A DNA stretch of 64,000 nt from Macrocystis pyrifera (Eukaryota; Sar; Phaeophyceae; Laminariales; Laminariaceae), in contig JASSKH010000007.1 of NCBI GenBank assembly GCA_031763025.1, positions 13,974,080 to 14,038,079 on the forward strand, given 5' to 3'. Of this stretch, positions 15,101 through 22,937 are shown in pieces. Numbering within the stretch: position 1 is the stretch's first letter; each line of letters begins with the position of its first letter. A program made the position numbers and the translations under genes. The notes beneath the pieces are model-generated. The model saw nothing but the letters and a program-made list of their open reading frames with translations, ran no database searches and was not told where the DNA came from.

Positions 15101-16179
15101 GATACTGCGACATTTTCTATCCCCCCCCCTCTGGTCCCCCCCCCCCCCCCCCCCCCCCCCCCGTCTCGAAAGGGATGCGTGGTCAATGGTCAAATGACTA
15201 AGGCAAGCAATAATTTAGTACGCCCCCACACCGCAAGCTAAATCAACTCAATAAGGTTGACATCCATGTGCAAGAAAGTCCGCCTCACAAGCGCTTCCTA
15301 GCGGGACGCACCTCACCCTTCATGCTACTCGCCGGACACCTCACGGTGCGTCGCGCTTGATGCAAGCAATGTCTGCCTGGTCGGTGAAAACCCGATGCGC
15401 TCCGTCCCGGCATTGTAGGGATGCGAGGGTCTATGGTCATACGACTACGGTCATGCATGATATCGCTATCGTAGGAGATAGACGTTGTCCGTAAGGCAAA
15501 ACAGGGAGGAGTTAAGGTACGTACGAGTAGGCAAAATAATTTTATGTAATACCAGGTATATAGAAAAAACGTAATGAGCGCCCAAATGCAGGAAATGTCT
15601 CTATTCGGAGTAGCAACGGTGCTCCGTCTCGAAAGGGATGCGTGGCCAATACCCCAATGACTAATGCAAGCAACAAATGAGTACCCCCCCCCCCCAACCA
15701 ATGGACTTCGCGAAAACGCTGAACCTGCGATTTCGTGCAGGGGACCTGGACCTGCCAGAAAGAAGAAAGAGGTATACCAGTAGCCGGGAGGAGGAGGAGG
15801 AAGTAGGTGCACAGATGTGCCCGTGTGGCAAGCCAGTAGAGGGTAGAACGCCCTTATTAAGATAATGTGAAATGTACAAAGAGGAACGGGATGTTTTAGA
15901 AGAGGGGATGAGAGAAATAAACGAATGTGACATGGACGAGTTTGGTCCACTAGATAGCAGCGACAAAACGATCGCTGTCCTAGGAGATAGATGGTCGCCA
16001 CAGGCGGCAAAACCGGAAGGGGATAAGAGTAGCAAAAAAAATCTATGTAATATATGGAAACGACGTAGTGAGCGCTCAAATATTGGAGGTGTCTCTGTTA
16101 GGAGTAGAAACGGTGCTCCGTATCGAAAGGGATGCGTGGTCAATGTTCCAATGACTCAGGCAAGCAACAAACAAATACG

Positions 16180-16217
<38 letters not shown>

Positions 16218-19200
16218 TCAAAAATATCACCCCCTCCTAGTGCACCCCCTCCCCTCCTGAAACAACATCTCTTCCCCTCCCCTCCCCTCCCCACCACATG
16301 CATGACACCGCAGGCAATTTGGATCGTGAGCGAACTCTGCTCGCGCGGCAGCCTTCGGCAGGTATTGGATGACCGCGGCACCCCTCTGCCTCCCAGGGTG
16401 AGGCTTAGGATGGCCGTGCACGTGGCGGAGGGCATGCTGTACCTTCACAGTCGGGAGGAGCCCATCATACACCGCGACCTCAAGAGTCATAACATTTTCA
16501 TGCAGGAAGACGCGGAGTGAGTCGGGTTGATGGTGGTGGTGGTGGTGGGGGGAGTTGTACTCATAATCATGATAATGGCCGTTGTCGTATGACCATAGAC
16601 CCCCGCATCCCTACAATGCCGGGACGGAACAAGTCGGATTTTCACCGACCAGACAGACACTGCTTGCACCAAGCGCGAAGCGCCGTGAGGTGTTAGGCGA
16701 GTCGCCTGAAGGGTGAGCTGCATCCTACTAAGAACCGTTATATAGGCGGATTTTCTTGCATCTGGATGACAGCATCAATGAATTGATTTAATTTCTGGTG
16801 TGGCCACTTCCAGAGACAGCAGTGGGTTTACTATGTAACTGCCTCGTGGGAGCCTCACCATATACCCACTGCAGAATACGATAATCCCCCTAGTGCGGAG
16901 TAAAGGCTCTCCCCGCACAAAAATGATCTAATTTGACCGCCAGTTGTGGTAACCGCCAAAAAAAAAAAAAAAAAACGGTGCCCTGGCTGTCTAGCTCACG
17001 CAGTGAAAGGCGTGTTTTACAGCGTCGTCGCCAACCGACGCCAACCCAACCTATATATATGCCAGGTGGTGGTGGGGAGGGATTACTCATGTCAAGCATG
17101 ACCGTAGTCGTATGACCATAGACTCTTGCATCTTTACAGTGCCGGGACGTAGCGCCTCTGGCTTTCACCGACCAGGCAGGCATTGCTTGCACTTAGCGTG
17201 AACCGCCGTGAGGTGATCGGCTTGTATCGGCTTGTCGCATGCGGGGGGGGGGGGGGGGGGGGGGGGGGGGAGATACTCCTTTTTTGCCTGCCTTAGTAAT
17301 ATGACAATTTACCACGCATCCTTTTCGAGTCGAAACACGCAGCGGGGAGTGGTAATAGGGATGCTGGGGGGGCGTGGTTGGTGGTGTAGTTGATGGTCTC
17401 ACCTTCGTCATTCTTGGATATGTTGGCGCAGTCGTTTTTGCTGCTGCTGCGTTTGGTCCTGCTGGTGTACTTGCTTGAGACAGCCCTCTAGTCGCGGGTA
17501 CCCCCCTCCCCCAACCCTAACCCATAACGAAACCACACCAAAAACATAAGCCAACATCTTCTCCCCCTTCTCCGCCCCCCCCCCCCCCTCGCTCTGCGCC
17601 CCCCCTCAACCGCAAGGGGTCTGCTCCAACCGAAGATAGGCGACTGGGGTTCGGCTCGTGCGGTGGCCCTGTACACAGGAATGAAGAGCATGACGCACGG
17701 GGTGGGGACCACATGTTGGCTAGCGCCTGAGGTGGGTAATTTTGCCCCGTTTTGGGTGCGGTAGTTGTCCTTCTGTCGATGGAAATGTTAGTCTCGTTTG
17801 GATGCAAGGGTTGCCTTTTTCGCATGTTTTTGCGGATATATAATATACATTAACGATACAAATTTGTATTCGTAGAAGAAAAGGCTTACATCGAATATGC
17901 CGCTTCGAAGGCAGGTCTTGTGCGTATTCCGATTTTTTTTTTTTTTTTTGTGACAGGGTTTCCATCTGCTTTGCTTTTTTTTTTCGAAGAGCAAGGGATG
18001 GAAGGGGGCCCTCCTGAGGGTGGGGAGCCCAAGAAGAGCTCACCCCCTGAAACGTTGTTATCGTGCTGCTGACCCTGTTCATCGTGGTGCTTTGTCTTGG
18101 CTTGCTCTTGTTTTTCTTTTGCCTTGCTTTGCCTTGCCCTGCCTTGCCTTGCCCTGCCTCACCTTACCTTACCTTACCTTGCCTTGCCTTGCCTTGCCTT
18201 GCCTTGCTTCGCCTTGCCGAACATACCTTGTCTTGCCTTGCCGTACAGGTGATCAAGGACGCCAAGGGGAGCGAGAAGGCCGACGTCTATGCGTTCGGGA
18301 TACTGCTGTGGGAGCTGGCCACGAGGGAGGAGGTAGGTGGTTCGACAGGGAAGAGGCGCCATCGCGCTTGTCGTGCAGTCGTCGTTGGTGCTGGCGTTGT
18401 CCCGCTGTCGGTGTCAAATTGGTGGCGTTGTCCTGCTGTCGGTGTCAAATTGTCGTTCGCTGTTGAGATGTTGTCGCTGTTGTTGCTGCTGTTGCCATGT
18501 TCGTTTTCATGATGTTGTCTTTATCTCGTCGATATTGTTGTGTGTTGGCGTGCTCTGGCGTTGTTGACGATGACATCGTTGAGTATGCATGCTGCCTGCC
18601 GTCGTCGTCGTCGCTGTCGCTGTGGTCGTGACATCTTTGCCGTTGCCGTTGCCGTCGCCGTCGCCGTTGTAGCACTGCCGCGGTTGACGACTTGTGCGTG
18701 CTTATCGTTATCATTTTTTTTCATGTTTTCGGGCTTGTTCTTGCTTGCTCGTTGCCCACGCGTGACGCAAACAAGGAGTCGATGTAACAGTTGGCGTATC
18801 TCCGTTCCAAACACTCCTTCTGCCTACCTGCCTGCCTGCCTACTTGATTGCCTGCTTTCCTGCCTGCCTGCCTGTATTGTGTCTATCACGTGCGTCCTCA
18901 AGTATGCATACATCTTGATGCGGTGTGTGTGTTGTGTGTGATGCAGTGACATGTGGTGTGGTGTGTGCCATGCGTAGAGGTGGTCGACTTTGAAAAAAAG
19001 GTTTTTTTTCGGAAACCCGGCAGGCGTGTACGAGAAACACGTTTGTGGAAAAACAAAATGCGTTCGTTTTCGCCGGTTTAAATCGAATAACCGAATGCCG
19101 GATGAAATCGGGGGGGGGGAAACGGATAAAATCGGAAAACCGGCTCGAACCGGCAGCACCGAACACAATCTTCGTCGATTTTCTCCTGAATAAAACCATC

Positions 19201-20292
19201 GCAAGAACTATTTACAGACTACACACAGCAGCATATAGGGTTATAGTACCATCCATACGTAGATGTTGATGTCAACCATACCCCAAAAACCCTATGCTCG
19301 GCTGGCATGTGAATTGAAATATCACGTCAAGAATTAGTGGCTTAAATTATCCATGCAAATATGAAACTTGGTGTTAAGACAGACAGCTCAAACTAGGCTA
19401 CAATATAGAAAACCTTCTTTTAAGAAACAGCAGTGGTCGACGCCCACTCAAGGTAAGAAACTATGTCGCTCCGGGGCGTGAGACATAACCAGAAACGTCG
19501 GCAAGTCTCACAATCACACAACCTCCAGCAGTGTCGTTCAGAAAACAGTGTTACGAATAACATACTGACATCATAGGTACGGCACCATCAGTATCATCTC
19601 CCCTGCGGAAAACTCACAGCCTAAAAATGGGAACTCCGTTGGGCCGTGAGGTCGCTAACGTAGTGTTCTTGTTCGATCGACACCCATTGCCCATGTCAGA
19701 CAGATGTGTGTTAAGATAAGAGGTCGGGACCCTTTGTATCCCTGGACAGGTTTGCCCGTTAAGTCGGTACTCGTTGGTACTCACGTGCGTGCGTTGCTTG
19801 CTTAGAGATAGAAGAAGAGCAGTTTTGTTCCTTTCGTGCGCGCGGAGACTAAGAGCCGAGCTCGTGCCTCGCTGGGAAAACCCCTTTTCCGTGTACGATA
19901 CGCCTCCCAAGTACTACAAATACAATACTAATGCTTGAACCCAGGTAATTGCCGGGCTTTCAGCCTCATTCAAGGCAGTATAACAACATGTGGTTCTCGC
20001 GGTACATGTCTCCAAACAAAATAAGAAGCAAGAGATGTTGAAATAGGCTGAATTTGAGCCTGGGAAAATAAAAAGGGGTGATCTAAGGAATGTAGCTGGT
20101 GAGGGGGCCCAGAATAAGACTTTGAACCTGGACGCCGAACTGGCGATTCTTAACAGCAAGACCTCATCTGTATTACCACTCACGGAATACTCCGTTGAGA
20201 AATTCAGGCTGATGGTGTTGAAAAAATTGGGTGTAAGAAGCACAAAATTAGAGGAGTTTCACGTTATCGTCCAGTTTTATCCGGTTTTTCGG

Positions 20293-20324
<32 letters not shown>

Positions 20325-20409
20325 AAATAACGGTTAGAACCGGCTGAAAAAAAAAAAAAACGGTTCTGTCCTGTTTTTTGTTTTGATAATATCGCCGGTC
20401 ATCCGGTAT

Positions 20410-20441
<32 letters not shown>

Positions 20442-21259
20442 GCCTCAAGGTGCCCATTTTTCGTCATTTGTGCCGTGTAATGTCATCTGGGTGGTGTTGT
20501 GTGTGTGATGCGATGTTGTTTGATGTGATGCTGTGTGTCGTTTTCCATCACGTGTGTACGACCTGATTCGCTGTGTGCGACATCCGGTGCGTGAGTTTCA
20601 TCTACATGGTGCTGCTGTTTGTACCATGTGGTGTGATGCGGTTTGCATGTCTTTTGATGCGGTGTTGCGTACGTTCATCTCCCAGGTGTACGCGGGTCTC
20701 TCGGCCGCTCAGATCATCGACCGCGTCGCCAATCAGGGGCTCCGTCCGAAGGCTCCTCGAGGTGAGCGAGCGCACCCGCTCAACCTCGCGGGCCCCTCCC
20801 AGCCCCATAATGCGTGTGTATGTGCGTGTTGTTCTTGAAATCCCGAATCATTACCTTACCCCTCCCCTCCTTCTCCTCCTCCTCTTCCGATTCCTGCTCC
20901 CATGTTTCGGGAGTCCCCCGCCGCTACGACCTGAGGGGAATACCCCATGTAGCTCCCCCCCCTCCCCCCTTCCGTCCCCGTGCAGCAATTGGACCCGGAG
21001 TTGGTTATCACTTTGCTGCTTCTTCGCTTTGGCCGAGTTTTGCTCAAACTGTTTATATTAGTCGTGCCGCCGCCGCTACTGCTGCCGATGCTGCTACTAC
21101 GGCTGCTGGTTCTGCTGCTGGTGCTCCTCCTGCTGCTGTCATTGCCATCGCTGCCGTGCTGCCTCCACTGCTGCTGCTGCTGCTGTTGCTACGGCTGATA
21201 TTGTTGCTACTGCTGTGACTGCTGCTGCGGCTGCTACTACTGCGGCTGCTAATACTGCT

Positions 21260-21291
<32 letters not shown>

Positions 21292-22937
21292 TATTCTACC
21301 GCTGCCACTTTCGCGCCATCGTTTATTTATGTCCGGGCTCTACTCCAAAGGGTGTCCCTGGAGCGAGCTGATGGTCGACTGCTGGAGGGAGGACCCCCTC
21401 AAGCGCCCCAGCTTCAGAGAAATCGTAGATGTGTCTACCGCAGTCCTCAACAAGATGGGTGGGGCGCCCAACAATCCGGACGGATCTCGGAGTTTGGTGA
21501 GTCGCGGAGGGCTTGGCGTGCAGGTATAGGCGAGAGGGTTTCCTGTCGCGGCGTGCTTGTTTCCATTTTCCACCCATCCATTTGGGGTCCCGCGGTCTGC
21601 AGCGCGATCGCGAGTCCGTGTTGTGGCCCGTTTCTTCTCTCGCCTCGCGTTTATGTAGTATGTTACGCGCCCGCTGCTTTATGTTCGGCATTTGGTGTTG
21701 CTAGCATCACTGCCCGCTTTAGCGTTTTTGAGGGTAGGGCGCTGACTGTCGCCTTTTTGCGCCCAAGCGGAAAAAATGCGCGCGAGAAAACGAAAAATGA
21801 TCAAAATGGGGGCGCAGATGCTACATGCACCTCGGATGCTACATGCACCTCGGATGCTACAGCAGCAGCACACTTTGTTTTTCAAGTGTTCAACATATCC
21901 TCTCACCCGCCTGCCTCTTCCACTTCCTCCACGTCCTCCTTCCCCCCCACCTCCCCACCCTCCGCCACCACCTTCTTCCCAGCCTTTACCTTCTCCTGCC
22001 CCCCCTCCCCTACCATGCTTCTCCTCGACAATCGCGTACCGTTCCTCCTCCGTCAGGAGACTCCCGTAACCGAGCCTCTGCTGGCCTCGAAGGGCGCAGA
22101 TAAAAAAATCAAGTCTTCTCCCGACTGCACAAGGGTAGCACCAAAACCGGCAGCACTGCCAACGGCCACAATGACGGTGGTGGTGGTGGTGGTGGCGATG
22201 GCAGCGGTAGAAGACGGTATGCGTCTTCGCGCTCCCCCCTAGCGCCCTCCTCTCCCGGCGGTACCTGGGGGTACAGCACCATCAGCAGCGGCAGCTCCTT
22301 CGGCGCGAGCACCGGCGGCGGCGGTAGCGGTGGAGGGGGGGGGCGAGGAGGAAGGGGGGGGAAAGGAAAAGGGGGGAGTGTTGGCCGCGCTAAGTTGCGC
22401 GCGAAACGCTCTTCGTCGAGCCGCCGCCTCCACAACAAGCACCACAAGCAGGCAGGTACCGGCGACACGAGGAAAAGGTCCAGTGCTACTGTTAATAGCA
22501 AGAGCAGCACCACCGGGCCGCCTGACGGGGTTTCCATTGGTAGCAGCGGTGGTGAGGGTGAGGGGGGGAGTGGCGGTGGCAGGGATGGGGATGGGGGTGG
22601 GGGTGGGGGTGACCTCGATGGAAGAGGTAGGCCTGATGTACATGCGCAGCAGGCAGGGCTCGTCGAGGGATACGGCGCCTTCAACGGCAACTGTGGCGAC
22701 AGCGGCGGTCTGTGTGGCGACGGTGGGGTCGGCGACCCTGGAGACTACGGAGGGCTCGCCGTGGTCATGAGCCAGCACCTACGACTTACCGGCAGCGATG
22801 GAGAACAAGGGGAAAGGCTGGCCGCCCGGGGAGGGGGGGCTGTCAGTAGTGGTCAGAGGAGCGGCAGCGGTGGTGGTGGTGGTGGCAGTGGGCATGGACC
22901 GTATTTAAGCGGTAATGAAGCTGATACCGAGCTCTGA
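1..22937 (+). CDS. Receptor-like TKL-family protein kinase, 5' end outside window
   Basis: Predicted membrane receptor kinase. Exons read by frame and phase: 1-56, 1460-1617, 6545-6828, about 7790-8477 (start not fixed, contains a G tract), 9047-9210, 9351-9523, 10063-10167, 11710-11844, 12895-13116, 14148-14306, 16314-16516, 17617-17731, 18249-18332, 20686-20761, 21351-21496, 22134-22937 (TGA). Phases agree at every junction except around the 7790-8477 exon. N-terminal exons carry repeated propeller-like strands (LYVAGAFDRVNGE, LYVAGVPDERSSW, VFIGGEFNPPVLVW). Exon 11710-11844 encodes one hydrophobic helix. Exons 12895-21496 hold a full kinase domain: GEGSFGRVW, VAVK, HRDLKSHN, DWG, CWLAPE, DVYAFGILLWE and DCWREDPLKRPSF. 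The ~268-residue tail is Gly/Ser-rich. The domain order implies an extracellular sensor and a cytoplasmic kinase; the ligand is unknown. TKL placement is from motif style (HRDLKSHN, the CW..DP..RPSF end) and is inferred. The final exon could instead start at 22057, but that needs a frame change. Confidence 0.82.
990..1346 (+). mobile_element. LINE-like element 3' fragment with poly(C) tail
   Basis: Family called L here. Its 3' end shares GGAGTAG..CGGTGCTCCGTC, GGGATGCG, CAAGCAACAAATGAGTAC with the other copies and runs straight into about 14 C. It is a decayed copy inside intron 1 of the receptor kinase. Confidence 0.6.
1632..1735 (-). mobile_element. LINE-like (L family) 3' end, minus strand, with G/C tract
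   Basis: A G tract (poly(C) on the minus strand) at about 1632-1651 is followed by the family 3' end read in reverse (CCTTAGTCATTCGACCATTG, CCTTTCGAGACGAAGCACCG). The tract directly follows the donor of exon 1460-1617. Confidence 0.55.
1741..1797. mobile_element. MITE-like element (family M), left-half remnant
   Basis: GGGTCCATAGTTAATAGGACC then TTATACATGAAAACCTATATAGATA: the left half of the family described at 47065. Confidence 0.45.
1881..2010. repeat. ~40-bp tandem repeat (AACAGCCAAACAACCTTTCTTC)
   Basis: Three to four copies of GAAACAGCCGAACAGCCAAA plus CAACCTTTCTTCTTTC. In intron 2 of the receptor kinase. Confidence 0.6.
2085..4350 (+). pseudogene. Zinc-finger-like coding remnant inside intron 2 of the receptor kinase
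   Basis: Two protein-like stretches lie in the 1618-6544 intron. At about 2089-2340 one frame gives a Pro/Ser-rich lead, then VVCDQCTDQHLVKN and NVAFATC. At about 2344-2458 another frame gives ATDCEFCARPIKEGTVSYSL up to a GTGAGT donor-like site. At about 4210-4350 a third segment gives RGKCYNCRLTDSTIKDGDII and PFHFACSR. The repeated CxxC...I(K)xG pattern resembles a PARP-type zinc finger, but this is only a resemblance. The flanking receptor exons join in phase without these pieces, and the pieces do not share a frame, so they look like a nested, decayed gene or captured fragment. About 1.7 kb of CTG-rich tandem repeat separates the last two. A small functional nested gene is not excluded. 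Confidence 0.4.
2740..4075. repeat. CTG-rich higher-order tandem repeat
   Basis: Degenerate units containing GTTGCCGTACATCATGCTG, CATATTTCTGTATCGTCAAT, TACCAGGGTACAT, TTTTCATATCGTTGCTATGC and (CTG)n recur at about 2842, 3290, 3570, 3830 and 3940. The long CTG-derived open frames here are composition artefacts. Confidence 0.6.
4957..5010. mobile_element. MITE-like element (family M), right-half remnant
   Basis: ACTATTTTTACTCACAATAT, TTGGTCCTATTTACTACGGT and CCCTGTAGTAG match the right half of the family. Confidence 0.5.
5255..5745 (-). mobile_element. SINE-like short element (S family), near full length
   Basis: Family called S here. Read on plus: G-rich, GTACTCATTATCATGCATGG, CCATAGACCCTCGCATCCC, CGGGTTTTCACCGACCAGGC, GCGTGAAACGCCGTGAGGTG, TGGCCACTTCCAGAGACAAC, GGTTCTCCACCCCGCACAAA and TGGTGACCGCCAAAG. 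On the minus strand it ends AATGAGTACCCCC. No open frame. About 480 bp. A new G tract plus GTACTCCTGTCATGA starts at 5741, so another copy abuts it. Confidence 0.65.
7117..7447 (-). mobile_element. LINE-like (L family) 3' fragment, minus strand
   Basis: The minus-strand frame ends with VSIRSRNGAPSRKGCVVNGQ then TTKASNK-stop, followed by GTAC-less CC and a C tract. Upstream on the same strand it reads EEEMRKIDECDMEEFD and GDRWWPQEAEQEGDKISKQF, closely matching the copy at 15697-16215. It lies in the receptor kinase intron before the 7790-8477 exon. Confidence 0.7.
9740..9925 (+). repeat. GATC-rich dispersed repeat (family G), copy 1
   Basis: CATGATCTACATCTTTCAAG, TGCATGATCTAGCACGGGCT, GGGTTCGATCTGCACTATAT and CACAACACCCCACAATTGCA align with the copies at 12568 and 38805. 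Confidence 0.5.
10350..10462 (+). repeat. GATC-rich dispersed repeat (family G), partial
   Basis: AGATCATCTACGAATCATCTACAGATCATCGATC and AAGCTCATGTTGCCCGGTAG: a short version of the family fused to an S-family fragment. Confidence 0.4.
10463..10557 (+). mobile_element. SINE-like (S family) 3' fragment
   Basis: GCTGTGTAAGCTGCGTGTCG, GCTCCGTCCCGGCACTGAAG, GTGCGAGGGTCTCTATGGTC and CGCATGACCCCCC: a diverged copy of the family 3' end, directly followed by the L-family copy at 10556. Confidence 0.5.
10556..11304 (+). mobile_element. LINE-like (L family) element, longest copy, RT C-terminal region
   Basis: The plus strand encodes, with stops and shifts, pieces typical of the C-terminal part of non-LTR reverse transcriptase proteins: ILMNGTIPKLECAGEV, FVKQLETV, MTAAKKIVSCSSTTSNTVL, then arginine/glutamate-rich stretches (KVWEVQQRSRRKGRKKGKAR) and APKCWKCLFQE. 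It ends with CAACTAATGAGTACG and about 20 C. Decayed, and inside the intron 10168-11709. The RT assignment is from pattern memory and would need a protein search. Confidence 0.6.
11305..11690 (+). mobile_element. SINE-like (S family) element with poly(C), chained to an L copy
   Basis: After about 20 C, GATCATTTTTTGTGCGGGGA opens a copy running through ACTGTCTCTGGAAGTGGTCA, CGACTCGCCCAACACCTCAC, GTCTGCCTGGTCGGTGAAAA and GGCCATGCATGATATTGAGTACA, then CCCCCCCC. It ends immediately upstream of the transmembrane exon (11710), so its C tract lies in that exon's acceptor region. Confidence 0.65.
11710..11844 (+). other. Transmembrane exon of the receptor kinase
   Basis: A 45-codon exon, phase 0 on both sides, opens after a CAG acceptor and ends before GTGATA. 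It encodes a run of about 25 uninterrupted non-polar residues (ALLMAMVLACMALGVCLGAG and following), then charged and polar residues (CHKQEF). The position between the repeat-rich ectodomain exons and the juxtamembrane and kinase exons fits a single-pass type I membrane protein. Confidence 0.75.
12568..12790 (+). repeat. GATC-rich dispersed repeat (family G), copy 2
   Basis: TATGATCTAGCTCATGTTGC, CACATGTTTCCTGGGTTTGATC, CACAGATAGATCCTGCACAA and a TAGATAGATAGATC end. It lies in the receptor kinase intron before the glycine-loop exon. Confidence 0.55.
14440..14615 (-). mobile_element. LINE-like (L family) 3' fragment, minus strand
   Basis: Starts with GGGGCGTACTCACTTCTTG (reverse of the ..TGAGTACGCCCC end) and continues with the family sequence CCTTTTCGAGACGGAGCACC and GACACCTCCAACACTTGGGC. 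Truncated at about 14615. Confidence 0.6.
15162..15222 (+). mobile_element. LINE-like (L family) 60-bp 3' remnant behind a C tract
   Basis: CGTCTCGAAAGGGATGCGTG ... AGGCAAGCAATAATTTAGTAC then CCCCC. It is preceded by a C tract of about 35 at 15121-15161. First member of a chain of five elements. Confidence 0.55.
15250..15465 (+). mobile_element. SINE-like (S family) element, 3' tail replaced
   Basis: CGCCTCACAAGCGCTTCCTA, CACCTCACGGTGCGTCGCGC, GTCTGCCTGGTCGGTGAAAA and GGTCATGCATGATAT. It lacks its own GTAC-C tail and passes directly into an L-family copy. Confidence 0.6.
15467..15690 (+). mobile_element. LINE-like (L family) 3' fragment with poly(C)
   Basis: Begins in the CGTAGGAGATAG segment and ends AAGCAACAAATGAGTACC followed by about 12 C. 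It directly follows the short-family copy at 15250-15465. Confidence 0.6.
15697..16215 (+). mobile_element. LINE-like (L family) C-terminal reading frame with 30+ C tail
   Basis: Plus-strand frame: MDFAKTLNLRFRAGDLDLPE, RRKRYTSSREEEEEVGAQMC then CPCGKPVEGRT; after a stop, MYKEERDVLEEGMREINECD, DRWSPQAAKPEGDKSSKKNL, GGVSVRSRNGAPYRKG and QASNK, ending in a tract of about 35 C. The CxCG motif with a following helical, charged tail is typical of a retrotransposon ORF end. In this copy the stop is changed (AACAAACAAATAC). Confidence 0.6.
16545..17075 (-). mobile_element. SINE-like (S family) element, apparently full length
   Basis: Starts at GGGGGGAGTTGTACTCATAA just after the exon ending at 16516 and runs to CCAACCTATATATATGCC. 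It contains all family segments including an A-rich stretch at 16959-16976 and CTAGCTCACGCAGTGAAAGG. Length about 530 bp. Another copy follows head to tail. Confidence 0.65.
17083..17242 (-). mobile_element. SINE-like (S family) 3' fragment
   Basis: GATTACTCATGTCAAGCATG, ATGACCATAGACTCTTGCAT and GCTTTCACCGACCAGGCAGG, truncated before the G tract at 17243. Confidence 0.6.
17243..17350 (-). mobile_element. LINE-like (L family) 3' remnant after a 28-G tract
   Basis: G tract 17243-17270, then GAGATACTCCTTTTTTGCCTGCCTTAGTAATATGAC and CCACGCATCCTTTTCGAGTC, diverged family end on the minus strand. Confidence 0.5.
18118..18240. repeat. (CCTTG)n microsatellite at an exon acceptor
   Basis: TTGCCTTGCC/ACCTTACCTT units run to 9 bases before exon 18249-18332 and may act as its pyrimidine tract. 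A similar shorter block is at 30520-30620. Confidence 0.8.
18333..20685. other. Long receptor-kinase intron without recognisable genes
   Basis: Contains CCTG-type short repeats near 18820-18870, two CCGGTTTTTCGG-containing blocks (19000-19190 and 20260-20405), an A tract at 20293-20322 and a G tract at 20411-20440. Nothing coding was recognised from 19200 to 20240. Confidence 0.5.

Larger units (their letters stand above)
12895..21496 (+). other. Kinase domain exons (seven introns inside the domain)
   Basis: Motifs in order: glycine loop IGEGSFGRVWSG near the end of 12895-13116; VAVKEF at the start of 14148-14306 with a helix-C glutamate in IVGEAAIM; hinge region IVSELCSRGSLRQVL and catalytic loop HRDLKSHN (16470-16493) in 16314-16516; DWG (17642-17650) and CWLAPE in 17617-17731; ADVYAFGILLWEL in 18249-18332; SAAQIIDRVANQGLRP in 20686-20761; MVDCWREDPLKRPSF in 21351-21496. 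All catalytic residues are present; the phenylalanine of DFG is tryptophan. The introns hold most of the dispersed repeats listed below. Confidence 0.85.

Noticed and set aside
22057-22240. Alternative last kinase exon reading ETPVTEPLLASKGADKKIK
   Set aside because: It ends at 22240 or needs a frame change in an A7 run; the acceptor at 22133 gives a clean 268-codon exon.
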